DNA from: Caulobacter sp. CCH9-E1
GTDB lineage: Bacteria; Pseudomonadota; Alphaproteobacteria; Caulobacterales; Caulobacteraceae
Length of the DNA stretch: 25,858 nucleotides
Assembly: GCF_001556515.1 (NCBI RefSeq)
Contig: NZ_LSJA01000251.1
Span: forward strand, 1 to 25,858
Reading direction: 5' to 3'
A model generated the notes under the pieces. That model saw only the letters and a program-made list of their open reading frames with translations, was not told the DNA's origin and searched no databases. Shown piece after piece: positions 1-8,321 of the stretch (the first letter of the stretch is position 1; each line of letters begins with the position of its first letter). The position numbers and the translations under genes were made by a program.

Positions 1-32
1 GACTGGAGACCCGCCTGAACTCAACACGGTTG

Positions 33-53
33 CTCCCCCGCATCGCGGGGGAG
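33..53. repeat. GC-rich palindrome downstream of parE
   Basis: A perfect 9-bp stem (CTCCCCCGC at 33-41, GCGGGGGAG at 45-53) with a 3-base loop lies 10-30 bases past the parE stop. On the minus strand no T-run follows, so it is not a textbook intrinsic terminator, though it may still stabilise or end the parE transcript. Its sequence resembles the palindrome at 2337-2356 on the other side of parE, which suggests a dispersed intergenic repeat family. Confidence 0.6.
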
Positions 54-62
54 GAACTAGGA

Positions 63-2168
63 TCAGAGATCCAGATCCGCCGCCGCGAACTCGGCGTTTT
101 CCTGGATGAACCTGAACCGCAGCTCCGGTTTGCGGCCCATCAGGGTCTCGACCAGGCTTTCGACGGCTTCTTCGCTGCGGGGCAGGGTGACGCGGGCCAG
201 GGTGCGCTTCTTGGGGTCCATGGTGGTCTCCTTCAGCTGGGAGGCCATCATCTCGCCCAGGCCCTTGAAGCGGCCGATCTCGGGCTTCTTGCCCTTGAAG
301 ACCGTGGCCAGCAGCTCGTCCTTGTGGGCGTCGTCGCGGGCGTACTCGGACTTGCCGCCGTGGCTGATGCGGTACAGCGGCGGCAGGGCCAGGAACAGGT
401 GACCCTGGCGGATCACGTCCGGCATGGTGCGGTAGAAGAAGGTGATCAGCAGGGAGGCGATGTGGGCGCCGTCGACGTCGGCGTCGGTCATGATGATGAT
501 CCGCTCGTAGCGCAGATCCTCTTCACGGTACTTCGATCCGCCCTGGGCCCCCAGGGCCAGCATCAGGTCCGACAGCTCCTTGTTGGCGGTGAACTTCTCG
601 CCGCTGGCCGAGGCGACGTTCAGGATCTTGCCGCGTAGGGGCAGGATCGCCTGGTACTTGCGGTCGCGGGCCTGCTTGGCGGAACCGCCGGCGCTGTCGC
701 CTTCGACGATGAACAGCTCGGCGCCGTCGACCGCGCTCCCGGCGCAGTCGGCCAGCTTGCCGGGCAGGCGCAGCTTGCGGGTCGCCGAGGCGCGGGAGAC
801 TTCCTTGTCCTTGCGGCGCTTGAGACGCTCCTCGGCCCGCTCGATGACGAATTCCAGCAGGGCCTGGGCGTTTTTCGGGCTGGAGCTGAGCCACAGGTCG
901 AACGGGTCGCGCAGGGCCTGCTCGACGAAGCGCTGGGCCTCGCTCGTGGAGAGCTTTTCCTTGGTCTGGCCCTGGAACTCGGGGTTCTTGATGAACACCG
1001 AGATCAGCGCCCCGGCCTGGGCGACGACGTCGTCGGCGGTGATGATCGCGCCGCGCTTCTCGCCCTTGAGCTCGGCATAGGCCTTGAGGCCGCGGGTCAG
1101 GGCGGCGCGGAAGCCGCTCTCGTGGGTGCCGCCCTCGGGGGTGGGGACGGTGTTGCAGTACGACTGCATGAAGCCGTCGTGCTCGCCGAAGCCCTGGGGC
1201 GTCCAGGTGACGGCCCACTCGACAGCGCCGGCCTCGCCCTGGCGCTCGATGCGGCCCGAGAAGCTCTCGGGGGTGATGGTGGTCAGGCCCTTGGTCCGCT
1301 CGGCCAGGAAGTCGGCCAGGCCGTTGGGGAAGTGGAAGACAGCTTCGGGCGGGGTCTGGTCATGGATCCGCGAGGGATCGCAGGACCATTTGATCTGCAC
1401 GCCGCGGAACAGGTACGCCTTCGACCGCGCCATGCGGTACAGGCGCGCCGGCTTGAAATTGGTCCCGTCGCCGAAGATCTCGTCGTCGGGCTTGAAGCGC
1501 ACCATGGTGCCCTTCTTCTTCGACGGCGCGACCTGCTGGATCGGACCCAGCGGCTTGCCGCGGGCGAACACCTGCAGGTGCTCGAAGCCGTCGCGCCAGA
1601 CGGTGACCTCGACGCGCTCGGACAGGGCGTTGACGACGCTGGCGCCGACGCCGTGCAGGCCGCCCGAGGTCTCGTAGGCCTTGCCCGTGAACTTACCGCC
1701 GGCGTGCAGGACGGTCATGATGACCTCCAGCGCCGACTTGCCGGGGTACTTCGGGTGCGGGTCGACGGGCATGCCGCGACCGTCGTCCTTGACCGACAGG
1801 AAGCCGTCGGCGTCGAGCTTGACCTCGATGGTCTTGGCGAAGCCGGCCACGGCCTCGTCCATCGAGTTGTCCAGCACTTCGGCGAACAGGTGGTGCAGGG
1901 CCCGCTCGTCGGTGCCGCCGATGTACATGCCCGGCCGCTTGCGGACCGGCTCCAGGCCTTCCAGCACCTCGATGTCGGCGGCCGAGTACTCGCCGGGCGC
2001 GGATGGCTTGGCGGCGGGCGTGGGCTTGGACGAGGGGGGCGGCGGCGGGATCGGGCGCGGCGTCGGCTCGACGTGCGGCTCGACGCTGCTCAGCAGCGGC
2101 GCGGCCGGAACCGGGGCGAGGGCGTCGTCGTCGCCAAACAGGGAGGGGGTCTTATCGGAGGAGGACAT
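63..2168 (-). CDS. parE: DNA topoisomerase IV subunit B (ParE)
   Basis: ATPase subunit of topoisomerase IV, which with ParC unlinks daughter chromosomes in the cytoplasm. The 701-residue product has a GHKL ATPase fold: EVLDNSMDE near 97-105, DDGRGM at 128-133, GGLHGVGAS near 169-177. The transducer domain follows, then the TOPRIM metal site, EGDSAGG at 489-495 and DADVDG at 562-567. The C-terminal GRFKGLGEM motif is also present. GyrB is the nearest alternative, but the roughly 700-residue length without a long insert and the QTKEKL region fit ParE. An N-terminal extension of about 60 residues, rich in proline and alanine and probably disordered, precedes the ATPase domain. The start is the ATG at 2166-2168. 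The gene is alone on its transcript as far as can be seen, with 198 bases of repeat-containing DNA upstream. Confidence 0.95.
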   Translation of the reverse strand: MSSSDKTPSLFGDDDALAPVPAAPLLSSVEPHVEPTPRPIPPPPPSSKPTPAAKPSAPGEYSAADIEVLEGLEPVRKRPGMYIGGTDERALHHLFAEVLDNSMDEAVAGFAKTIEVKLDADGFLSVKDDGRGMPVDPHPKYPGKSALEVIMTVLHAGGKFTGKAYETSGGLHGVGASVVNALSERVEVTVWRDGFEHLQVFARGKPLGPIQQVAPSKKKGTMVRFKPDDEIFGDGTNFKPARLYRMARSKAYLFRGVQIKWSCDPSRIHDQTPPEAVFHFPNGLADFLAERTKGLTTITPESFSGRIERQGEAGAVEWAVTWTPQGFGEHDGFMQSYCNTVPTPEGGTHESGFRAALTRGLKAYAELKGEKRGAIITADDVVAQAGALISVFIKNPEFQGQTKEKLSTSEAQRFVEQALRDPFDLWLSSSPKNAQALLEFVIERAEERLKRRKDKEVSRASATRKLRLPGKLADCAGSAVDGAELFIVEGDSAGGSAKQARDRKYQAILPLRGKILNVASASGEKFTANKELSDLMLALGAQGGSKYREEDLRYERIIIMTDADVDGAHIASLLITFFYRTMPDVIRQGHLFLALPPLYRISHGGKSEYARDDAHKDELLATVFKGKKPEIGRFKGLGEMMASQLKETTMDPKKRTLARVTLPRSEEAVESLVETLMGRKPELRFRFIQENAEFAAADLDL

Positions 2169-2245
2169 CAGCGGAAGTCTAGGCGATTCGAACGCGGGGG
2201 CCTCGTATGGCGGGCCCGGCTTCCCCTGAAAAGCGAAAATGAAAT

Positions 2246-2356
2246 CCTCTCCCCGTGGGAGAGGTGTCGCCGTCAGGCGACGGAGAGGGAAGGGACAGGC
2301 CTTGCCGAACTTCCCCCTCCGTCCGTTTCACGGCTGCCTCCCCCGCTAGGGGGAGG
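2246..2356. repeat. Composite intergenic palindromic repeat (three hairpins)
   Basis: The 198-base gap between parE and the next gene holds three short inverted repeats in a row. CCTCTCCC/GGGAGAGG lies at 2246-2253 and 2257-2264. GTCGCC/GGCGAC lies at 2266-2271 and 2276-2281. CCTCCCCC/GGGGGAGG lies at 2337-2344 and 2349-2356. The third resembles the palindrome at 33-53. The layout is that of a dispersed, structure-forming intergenic element rather than a promoter or gene. It lies downstream of the amidohydrolase gene and upstream of parE, so it may act as a transcript end or mRNA stabiliser. No T-run follows the stems on the minus strand. Confidence 0.6.
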
Positions 2357-2366
2357 ATTTCCAGGC

Positions 2367-3719
2367 TCAGCGATAGGCCGGCGGATAGCCGCCCGGGTCG
2401 CTGGCGACGTAGCGGGCCTTCAGCTGCTCGTGGCGGCCGTCCTTGGGCTGCTCGACGCCGCCGACCAGGACCGTGGTCGGCCAGCTGGTGGTCTCCAGCG
2501 GATCGCCGTTCCAGACCACGACGTCGGCCAGCTTGCCGACCTCCAGCGACCCGATCTTGGCGTCCTGGCCCCAGATCTTGGCCGGAACCAGGGTCACGCC
2601 CGCCAGGGCGGCCGAGTAGGGTAGGCCGTTGGCGACTGCGAGGCCGGCGTTCAGGCGTTCCTGGCGCAGGTTGTTGAAGTCCCGCGAGCCGTTGATCGCC
2701 ACCGCGACGCCAGCCGCGTGCAGGCGGGCGGCGTTGTCGAGACGCGAGCCCAGGGTCTCGAAGCTGCCGGGCAGGTCGTCCTGCGGATCGACGATGACAG
2801 GGACCCCGGCCTTGGCGATCTCGGGGGCGACCATCCAGCCTTCCTCGACGCCTTCGAAGATGACCTTGATCTTCTCCTCGGCCGCCAGCTTCAGCGCCTG
2901 GCGGATGTCGGCGGCGCGGGAGACGCGGATCAGCAGCGGCGTCTTGCCTTGGACGACGGGGATCAGGGCCTGCAGGTCCAGGCGCGAGAGGCCGAAGTCG
3001 CGGGTGGCGCCTTGCTCGAAGGCCGCGCGGCGGGCGGCGAAGGCGCGAGCATCCTCGAGGGCCGAACGGATCAGCACCAGATCTGCGCCGCGCGAGCCGC
3101 CGGCCGCCCGGGCGCCGCTCTCGCCCAGCGAGACGGTGACCGCCAGCTTCGAGGCCTCGACGATATCCGGCGCGCCGGCTTTCAGGCGGATGAACGCCGC
3201 CTGGCCGCCGAACAGCGGCGGGTCGCCGTCGCCGCTCTTGCCAGCGGTCATCTCCTCGACCACGCCGTCGTCGGCGTGTTCATGAGCGCCGCCGCCGGTC
3301 CCGGTGAGGATGGGCGTCACCGCCGAGCTGGTGATCCCGCCATCGCGGGCCAGACCCAGGAAGGTCGAGGCCGGGTTGATCCCGTAGCTGATGTCGAAGG
3401 CGGCCGAGAGCGCGCTGCCGGTGCCGTCGTCGCGGGTTTCACGCACGCCGTTGACCTCGGCGGCGCCCAGGTTCGAGGACGGGGCGATAAAGCCCGGGGT
3501 GACGACGCCGCCCTTGGCGTCGATCACCTTGGCGCCGGCCGGAACCGTGACCTTGGCGCCGAGCGCGGCGATCTTGCCGTCCTTGATCACCAGGGTCCCG
3601 TTCGGGATCGCGGCGCTGGAGACCGGCTCGATGCGGGCGTTGACGATGGCGACCGTCTGGGCCGCCGCGGGGAGGGCCAGGGCGCAGGCGGCGCTGGCGA
3701 GAAGCAGAGACCGGATCAT
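2367..3719 (-). CDS. Exported amidohydrolase-like protein lacking the HxH metal ligands
   Basis: The 450-residue product starts with a Sec signal peptide (hydrophobic residues 4-20, likely cleavage after AAA/Q at about 20-21), so it should be periplasmic. It has the composite-domain start (VNARIEPVSS, GTLVIKDGKIAALG) and end (GSLEVGKLADVVVWNGDPLE, 390-409) of the imidazolonepropionase-like amidohydrolases. However, the place where these enzymes carry the HxH metal pair reads APSSNLG (79-85). The later HSDD metal site of its neighbour is replaced by NGSRDF (343-348). It is therefore probably a non-catalytic paralogue or partner subunit. Its ATG overlaps the stop of the upstream amidohydrolase by one base (TGATG), indicating translational coupling. 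Substrate unknown. Confidence 0.85.
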   Translation of the reverse strand: MIRSLLLASAACALALPAAAQTVAIVNARIEPVSSAAIPNGTLVIKDGKIAALGAKVTVPAGAKVIDAKGGVVTPGFIAPSSNLGAAEVNGVRETRDDGTGSALSAAFDISYGINPASTFLGLARDGGITSSAVTPILTGTGGGAHEHADDGVVEEMTAGKSGDGDPPLFGGQAAFIRLKAGAPDIVEASKLAVTVSLGESGARAAGGSRGADLVLIRSALEDARAFAARRAAFEQGATRDFGLSRLDLQALIPVVQGKTPLLIRVSRAADIRQALKLAAEEKIKVIFEGVEEGWMVAPEIAKAGVPVIVDPQDDLPGSFETLGSRLDNAARLHAAGVAVAINGSRDFNNLRQERLNAGLAVANGLPYSAALAGVTLVPAKIWGQDAKIGSLEVGKLADVVVWNGDPLETTSWPTTVLVGGVEQPKDGRHEQLKARYVASDPGGYPPAYR

Positions 3720-5191
3720 CAGTTGAACGCTCCCTGGCCGGGCTGGCCGAGCTCGAAATCGGACTTGGGCTGGAAGCGCGCGTCCTTGCGGTCGTAGACC
3801 AGCGCGCCGTCGATGAAGACCTTTTCGGCCTGGGCGTAGACACTGAACGGGTCGCGGCTCCAGACGACGAGGTCGGCGGCCTTACCGGCTTCGAGGCTGC
3901 CGGTCTTGTCGCTGATGCCCATGGCCTTGGCCGGGTTGGCTGTGATCCACTTGATCGCCTCGGCGCGGGGGATGTCGACGCCAAGCTTGGCGCCGGCGGC
4001 CATGGCGATCGCGGCCTCCTGGTTCAGTCGCTGGGTCATGATCGCGTCGTCGGAGTGGATCACCACGCAGGCGCCGTTCTTCCACAGGATCGCGGCGTTG
4101 GCGTCGATGCCGTCCAGGCTTTCCATCTTGAAACCGGTCCACGAAGCCCAGGTGGCCGAGCAGATGCCTTCCTTGGCGAGAAGCGGCGCGATCTTGTAGC
4201 TCTCGATCGCGTGGTGGAACATCGTGATCTTGTAGCCAAACTCCTTGGCGATATCGATCATCGTGGCTTCTTCGTCCGCGCGGTAGCAGTGGTTCTGCAC
4301 CAGGATCTCGCCCTTCAGCACGCCGGCCAGGGTTTCCATCTGCAGGTCGCGCTTGGGCGGATCGGCTTTCTCGCCTTTCTGCTGCTTGGCGCGGTAGTCT
4401 TCCCACTTGCGAGCGTAGTCGGCCGCGTCGATCCAGGCCTTGCGATAGCCGAAGACGTTGCCCATCGCCGTCGAGGGCGAGCGACCGCGGCCGCCGTAGA
4501 CGCGCTTGGGATTCTCGCCGCAGGCCATCTTCAGGCCATAGGGCGCGTCCGGGAACTTCATGCCCTGGGTCGTCAGCGACGGCACGTTCTTCAGCGTCAC
4601 CGAGCGGCCGCCGAACAGGTTGGCTGACCCCGGGAGGATCTGCAGGGTCGTGACGCCGCCAGCGCGGGCCCGGTTGAAGCCCGGATCCTGCGGCCAGACC
4701 GAATGCTCGGCCCAGACCTGGGCGGTGTTCGGGTCGGTGGCCTCGTTGCCGTCCGAGCGCGCCGACACGCCGGGCGAGGGATAGACGCCGAGGTGGCTGT
4801 GAGCGTCGATGACGCCCGGGGTGATCCACTTGCCGGTCGCATCGACCTTGAGGACGTCGGCCGGGATCGGCGTGTCCGGTCCGCCCACGGCGACGATCTT
4901 GCCGCCCGAGGCGATCACCACGCCGTTCTCGATCTGCTGGCCGGTGGCGGTCAGGACGGTCGCGCCGACGAAGGCGGTCGGACGCGAGGGTAGGGGCTTG
5001 TAGGTCGACGGGAAGCCGCTCGACGCCTGACCGTCCAAACCCTTGGGCAGCGGCTTGATCTCGGCCTTCTCAGCGGGCTTGGCGCTCGCTTGGGTGGACT
5101 TGGCGGGCGCGTTCGTCCCGGTGGTCGCGCAGGCCGAAAGCCCCAGCGCGAGCAGGCTCGCGGCGGTCGCCGCGTAACGCCATCTGATCAT
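3719..5191 (-). CDS. Amidohydrolase lipoprotein, metal-dependent
   Basis: The ATG at 5191 gives 490 residues. A TTG at 5227 would extend the protein by 12 residues ahead of the signal sequence and is less likely. The N-terminus is a lipoprotein signal: positive MIRWR, hydrophobic stretch, lipobox LSAC with Cys21. It should be a membrane-anchored periplasmic protein. The amidohydrolase fold shows HSH at 131-133 (first metal pair), NHCYR with His301, FHHAIE with His326/327, and HSDD at 379-382 with the catalytic aspartate. The C-terminal GSLEAGKAADLVVWSRDP is the usual composite-domain signature. Related enzymes hydrolyse cyclic amides or N-terminal dipeptide-like substrates; the substrate here cannot be told. 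It is co-transcribed with the downstream degenerate amidohydrolase. Confidence 0.88.
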   Translation of the reverse strand: MIRWRYAATAASLLALGLSACATTGTNAPAKSTQASAKPAEKAEIKPLPKGLDGQASSGFPSTYKPLPSRPTAFVGATVLTATGQQIENGVVIASGGKIVAVGGPDTPIPADVLKVDATGKWITPGVIDAHSHLGVYPSPGVSARSDGNEATDPNTAQVWAEHSVWPQDPGFNRARAGGVTTLQILPGSANLFGGRSVTLKNVPSLTTQGMKFPDAPYGLKMACGENPKRVYGGRGRSPSTAMGNVFGYRKAWIDAADYARKWEDYRAKQQKGEKADPPKRDLQMETLAGVLKGEILVQNHCYRADEEATMIDIAKEFGYKITMFHHAIESYKIAPLLAKEGICSATWASWTGFKMESLDGIDANAAILWKNGACVVIHSDDAIMTQRLNQEAAIAMAAGAKLGVDIPRAEAIKWITANPAKAMGISDKTGSLEAGKAADLVVWSRDPFSVYAQAEKVFIDGALVYDRKDARFQPKSDFELGQPGQGAFN

Positions 5192-5393
5192 GAAAAACCC
5201 CGACTCTCGAAGAGGGCGAAAGGACAAACGAAAAGTCGCGCCTTATCAAGTCGGACAATGTTCGATGAAGCCGATCGCCAGCGAAAGACTTGCGCTTGCC
5301 GTTGGGACCGCGCCTGTCGCCCAATATGCTGGCTGCTGACATGATCAGGCTCGTCCCGGGTCATACCCGGCTTGGGCGGAGGGGAGCGGAGCA

Positions 5394-5783
5394 ATGGGCG
5401 TCGAGTTGGACAGGCGGGGAGCGCTGGCGGGCGGCTTGGCCGTCATGGCTCTTTCTGGAACCGCGCAATCTGAGGAGAGGAAATCCATGTACGGACTGAT
5501 CGGCCAGATGCTGGCGGCGCCCGGCAAGCGGGACGAGCTTCTGGCGATCCTCGGCGAAAGCACAGTCGGGATGCCGGGCTGTCTGAGCTATGTGATCGCC
5601 AAGGACCCCGCCAATGCCGACGCGCTTTGGATCACCGAGGTCTGGACCGACAAGGAGGCCCACGCCGCCTCGTTGAAGTTGCCCGCCGTACAGGCGGCCA
5701 TCGCCAAGGCTCGACCGATTATCGCGGGCTTTCCGCAGCATTTCGAGACCGAGCCGGTGGCCGGGCAGGGCCTCAAGATCTGA
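5394..5783 (+). CDS. Antibiotic biosynthesis monooxygenase (ABM) family protein
   Basis: The ORF of 129 residues contains a complete ABM-type ferredoxin-like domain (residues about 32-125: MYGLIGQMLAAPGKRDELLAI... ITEVWTDKEAHAAS). Members are small dimeric cofactor-free monooxygenases or heme/quinol-handling proteins; the role here is unknown. Two starts are possible. ATG 5394, preceded by a GGAG-like site, adds a 31-residue leader with a twin-arginine-like DRRGALAGGLAVMALSGTAQS. ATG 5487 has a stronger ribosome site, GAGGAGAGG at 5472-5480, six bases upstream, and gives the bare domain. The longer form would be exported by Tat, the shorter cytoplasmic. It is transcribed divergently from the amidohydrolase pair, with 202 bases between the starts. 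Confidence 0.75.
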   Translation: MGVELDRRGALAGGLAVMALSGTAQSEERKSMYGLIGQMLAAPGKRDELLAILGESTVGMPGCLSYVIAKDPANADALWITEVWTDKEAHAASLKLPAVQAAIAKARPIIAGFPQHFETEPVAGQGLKI

Positions 5784-5793
5784 CGACAAGAAA

Positions 5794-5825
5794 AAGGCCG
5801 CGGATCGCTCCGCGGCCTTCGTCTT
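5794..5825. terminator. Bidirectional intrinsic terminator
   Basis: A perfect 10-bp stem (AAGGCCGCGG at 5794-5803, CCGCGGCCTT at 5810-5819) with a 6-base loop. An A-run precedes it (5791-5795), giving a U-run on the minus strand, and a T-rich tract follows. It lies between the convergent ABM gene and TonB receptor gene and can serve both. Confidence 0.85.
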
Positions 5826-5842
5826 TTCCAGATCTCGTGATC

Positions 5843-8020
5843 TTAGAAGCGCGCGTCGATCGCGACGCCGACCACGCGCGGTTCGTTGACGAACGCGGTC
5901 AGGTTGTTGAAGTCGATCGCGCCCTTGATGTTGCTCTCGTTGGTGATGTTGCGGGCGAACGCCGCCACTTCCCAGCCGCCTTCCTTGTTGGCGTAGCCCA
6001 GCTTCAGGCCGCCCTCGAAGTCGCCCTTCGTGTAGAACTCCTTCGACTGGTACAGGAAGATGTTGGTGTAGCCCTGCACCTTCCAGTCCGTGAACGCGAA
6101 CAACTCTCCCGAGGCGATCGGGTAGCTGTAGCGAGCGGTGAAGTCGAAGGTGTACTTCGGCGCGTTCGGGAACGGGTTGCCGTTCACCAGGGCCTGGCCG
6201 GCGGCGTTCAGCGGATCCGTGACGGTGCAGGCGGCGCAGGGCGCGACGGCCAGCGTGCTGTCCTTGATCTTGGTGTGGGCGTAGCTATAGCCGGCCGTGA
6301 CCACGAAGTTCGGGGTGACGACGAATTCGCTGTCCAGTTCCAGGCCGTAAGCCTCGCCCTTCTTGGCGTTGATCAGGCGGTTGGAGTTCGAACCACCGCC
6401 GACGGCGCTGAACTGCGGGTCGTCGATCGTGTAGGAGAAGACCGCGCCGTTCAGGCGGACGCGGCGGTCGAACAGTTCGCTCTTCAGGCCCAGCTCATAA
6501 GACATGATGGTTTCGGACTTGGCGGCCGAGGCCGGCGAGCCGAACGCGATGTCGCGGCCCTGGATCGACGGGCCGCGGAAGCCGGACGCCACCTTCGCGT
6601 AGACGCTGACGTTCTCGTCGATCTTGTAGAAGGCCGACAGGTCCCAGGTCACTTTGGAATCGGACACCGAGACCGCCGGGGCGGCGTTGCCGGACACCAC
6701 GTTCATGTCCTTGTCGTCGTCGGTGTAGCGTAGGCCGCCGGTCAGGGTCAGTTGATCGTTGACCGCGTACGAGGTCTGGCCGAACAGCGCCCAGGACTTG
6801 TTCTTCTGGCGCAGGGTGGTGGCCGGAATGTAGAACGGATCGGTGCGGATGTCGTACTTGGTGTCGAAGTAGAAGCCGCCGACCTGCCAGGTCAGCGGGC
6901 CGTCGGTGTCGCTGGCCAGGCGGACTTCCTGAGTCCACTGGAACAGGTTCTTGATGCCGTCACGGGTGTTCGACTGGAACGGGATGAAGCCCGGACCATT
7001 GGGGTTGCCGCCGTCGATGTCGCCCAGGCTCGAGCCGTGGGTGTTCTCGTAAGCGGTGATCGAGGTCAGCTTGGCGCCATCGAAGTCGTACTGGATGTTC
7101 GCCGACGCGCCGTAGCCCTTGTACTTCTGCGGATTGTTGGCCGTGTTGTCGTAGGCGACCTTGTCGCGCTCGTAGTTGCTGTTCAGCTTGTTCGAGCCCT
7201 TGGTCAGCACGTTGGCGCGGAACACGGCGGCGGTGCCGTCCAGGTCGCGGGCGTGCACATTGAACAGGGCCGAAAGCTTTTCGTTCGGCGTGAACAGCAC
7301 CTGCAGGCGGCCGGCCCTCTCATCGAAGCCGCCCAGGGCGTCGTTCTTCTTGGTGTAGGTGTTGTCGATCCAGTTGTCGCGGTGCTGGATCAGGACCGAG
7401 GCGCGGGCCGCGACCTTGCCCTCGACAAGAGCGCCGCCGACGCCGCCGTCAAAGGTGATGGTGTTGTAGCTGCCGTAGGTGGCCGTCGCGCGGCCCTTCA
7501 TCTCTTCAGTCGGCTTGATGGTGTCGAACTTGACGATGCCGGCGGTCGTGTTGCGGCCGAACAGGGTGCCTTGCGGGCCGCGCAGCACTTCGACGTGGTC
7601 GAGATCGTAGATCGGGGAGCTCTTCAACACGACGTTTTCGAGGACGACTTCGTCCTGAATGATCGAGACGGGCTGCGAGGCGGCCAGGTCGAAGTCGGCG
7701 TTGCCCAGGCCGCGGATATAGAAGCGCGGCGCGGCGCGGCCGTTCGAGGACTCGGCGTAGAGGCCGGGCGCCTTGGCCGAAAGGGCCAGGATGTCTTCGC
7801 CGGCGGCGAAGGTCGATTGCAGCTTCTCGCCGCCGATGGCGGCCACCGAGACCGGCACGTCCTGCAGGTTTTCACTACGCTTTTGGGCGGTGATGATGAT
7901 CTCGCCGACCTTGGTGTCCTGGGCGAACGCCGCCGGGGCGACGACCATCGCCGTGGTCAGGGCGGTCAGGCCGCACGACAGAGTCAGGGCGCGACGAAGA
8001 GAGCTGTTGAGCTTGGGCAT
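5843..8020 (-). CDS. TonB-dependent outer-membrane receptor
   Basis: The 725-residue protein has a Sec signal peptide (hydrophobic core about 13-30, cleavage near AFA/Q at 33-34). A probable TonB box follows in the stretch GEIIITAQKR, then the plug domain with FYIRGLGN and VEVLRGPQGTLFGRNTTAG. A long beta-barrel ends in the terminal phenylalanine typical of Omp85-inserted proteins (...VAIDARF). It imports a ligand across the outer membrane using TonB/ExbBD energy. The ligand cannot be read from sequence: no siderophore, vitamin B12 or sugar gene is adjacent. It stands alone, with a terminator shared with the convergent ABM gene and about 250 bases of upstream DNA before the glnA terminator. 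Caulobacters carry dozens of such receptors. Confidence 0.93.
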   Translation of the reverse strand: MPKLNSSLRRALTLSCGLTALTTAMVVAPAAFAQDTKVGEIIITAQKRSENLQDVPVSVAAIGGEKLQSTFAAGEDILALSAKAPGLYAESSNGRAAPRFYIRGLGNADFDLAASQPVSIIQDEVVLENVVLKSSPIYDLDHVEVLRGPQGTLFGRNTTAGIVKFDTIKPTEEMKGRATATYGSYNTITFDGGVGGALVEGKVAARASVLIQHRDNWIDNTYTKKNDALGGFDERAGRLQVLFTPNEKLSALFNVHARDLDGTAAVFRANVLTKGSNKLNSNYERDKVAYDNTANNPQKYKGYGASANIQYDFDGAKLTSITAYENTHGSSLGDIDGGNPNGPGFIPFQSNTRDGIKNLFQWTQEVRLASDTDGPLTWQVGGFYFDTKYDIRTDPFYIPATTLRQKNKSWALFGQTSYAVNDQLTLTGGLRYTDDDKDMNVVSGNAAPAVSVSDSKVTWDLSAFYKIDENVSVYAKVASGFRGPSIQGRDIAFGSPASAAKSETIMSYELGLKSELFDRRVRLNGAVFSYTIDDPQFSAVGGGSNSNRLINAKKGEAYGLELDSEFVVTPNFVVTAGYSYAHTKIKDSTLAVAPCAACTVTDPLNAAGQALVNGNPFPNAPKYTFDFTARYSYPIASGELFAFTDWKVQGYTNIFLYQSKEFYTKGDFEGGLKLGYANKEGGWEVAAFARNITNESNIKGAIDFNNLTAFVNEPRVVGVAIDARF

Positions 8021-8123
8021 GGAGAGATCCTGTTGTGAATCTTGGACGCCGGGTCGCTCGTTCTGACTGGAGCGTTGGCGGCGATTCCGTTTGCGCTGCG
8101 ATAGGCCAAGTCTCGGCCTCGCG

Positions 8124-8154
8124 GATATCTCTCGCCATGTGATTTGAGCCGCAA
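8124..8154 (-). promoter_or_regulatory. Candidate promoter of the TonB receptor gene
   Basis: Read on the minus strand, TTGCGG (8149-8154) is followed after 18 bases by AGATAT (8125-8130), roughly 100 bases before the start codon. The match is modest. Two tandem copies of GTTGCGA (8176-8182 and 8184-8190) lie about 20 bases upstream and may be a regulator site. The rest of 8021-8270 shows no gene. Confidence 0.3.
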
Positions 8155-8175
8155 TTGGCTGATTACGTCCGTTAT

Positions 8176-8190
8176 GTTGCGAAGTTGCGA
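8176..8190. repeat. Tandem GTTGCGA direct repeat
   Basis: GTTGCGA occurs twice with an 8-base period (8176-8182, 8184-8190), upstream of the TonB receptor promoter candidate. The pair is bounded by TGT at 8175-8177 and ACA at 8190-8192. Direct repeats of this size are often activator or repressor sites, but no regulator is identified. Confidence 0.4.
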
Positions 8191-8267
8191 CATTTTTGTT
8201 CAGTCGCTGCCTCTAAGTAATAAATCATTCCCAGTTCTGGCGGTCGCTCTTCTTGCGTCGCGCAACG

Positions 8268-8298
8268 AAAAAGGGCCGGAGATCGCTCTCCGGCCCTT
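8268..8298 (-). terminator. Intrinsic terminator of glnA
   Basis: A perfect 12-bp stem (AAGGGCCGGAGA at 8271-8282, TCTCCGGCCCTT at 8287-8298) with a 4-base loop. On the minus strand it is followed by a T-run (complement of the A-run at 8268-8272). It lies just past the glnA stop. Confidence 0.88.
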
Positions 8299-8321
8299 CG
8301 TTCGTCCTAAGGCTTACGCGC

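Noticed and set aside
1122..2624. Long plus-strand open frame of 500 residues opposite parE
   Set aside because: It is antisense to the well-supported parE, runs over the palindromic repeats, and its translation is the low-complexity product typical of opposite strands in GC-rich DNA.
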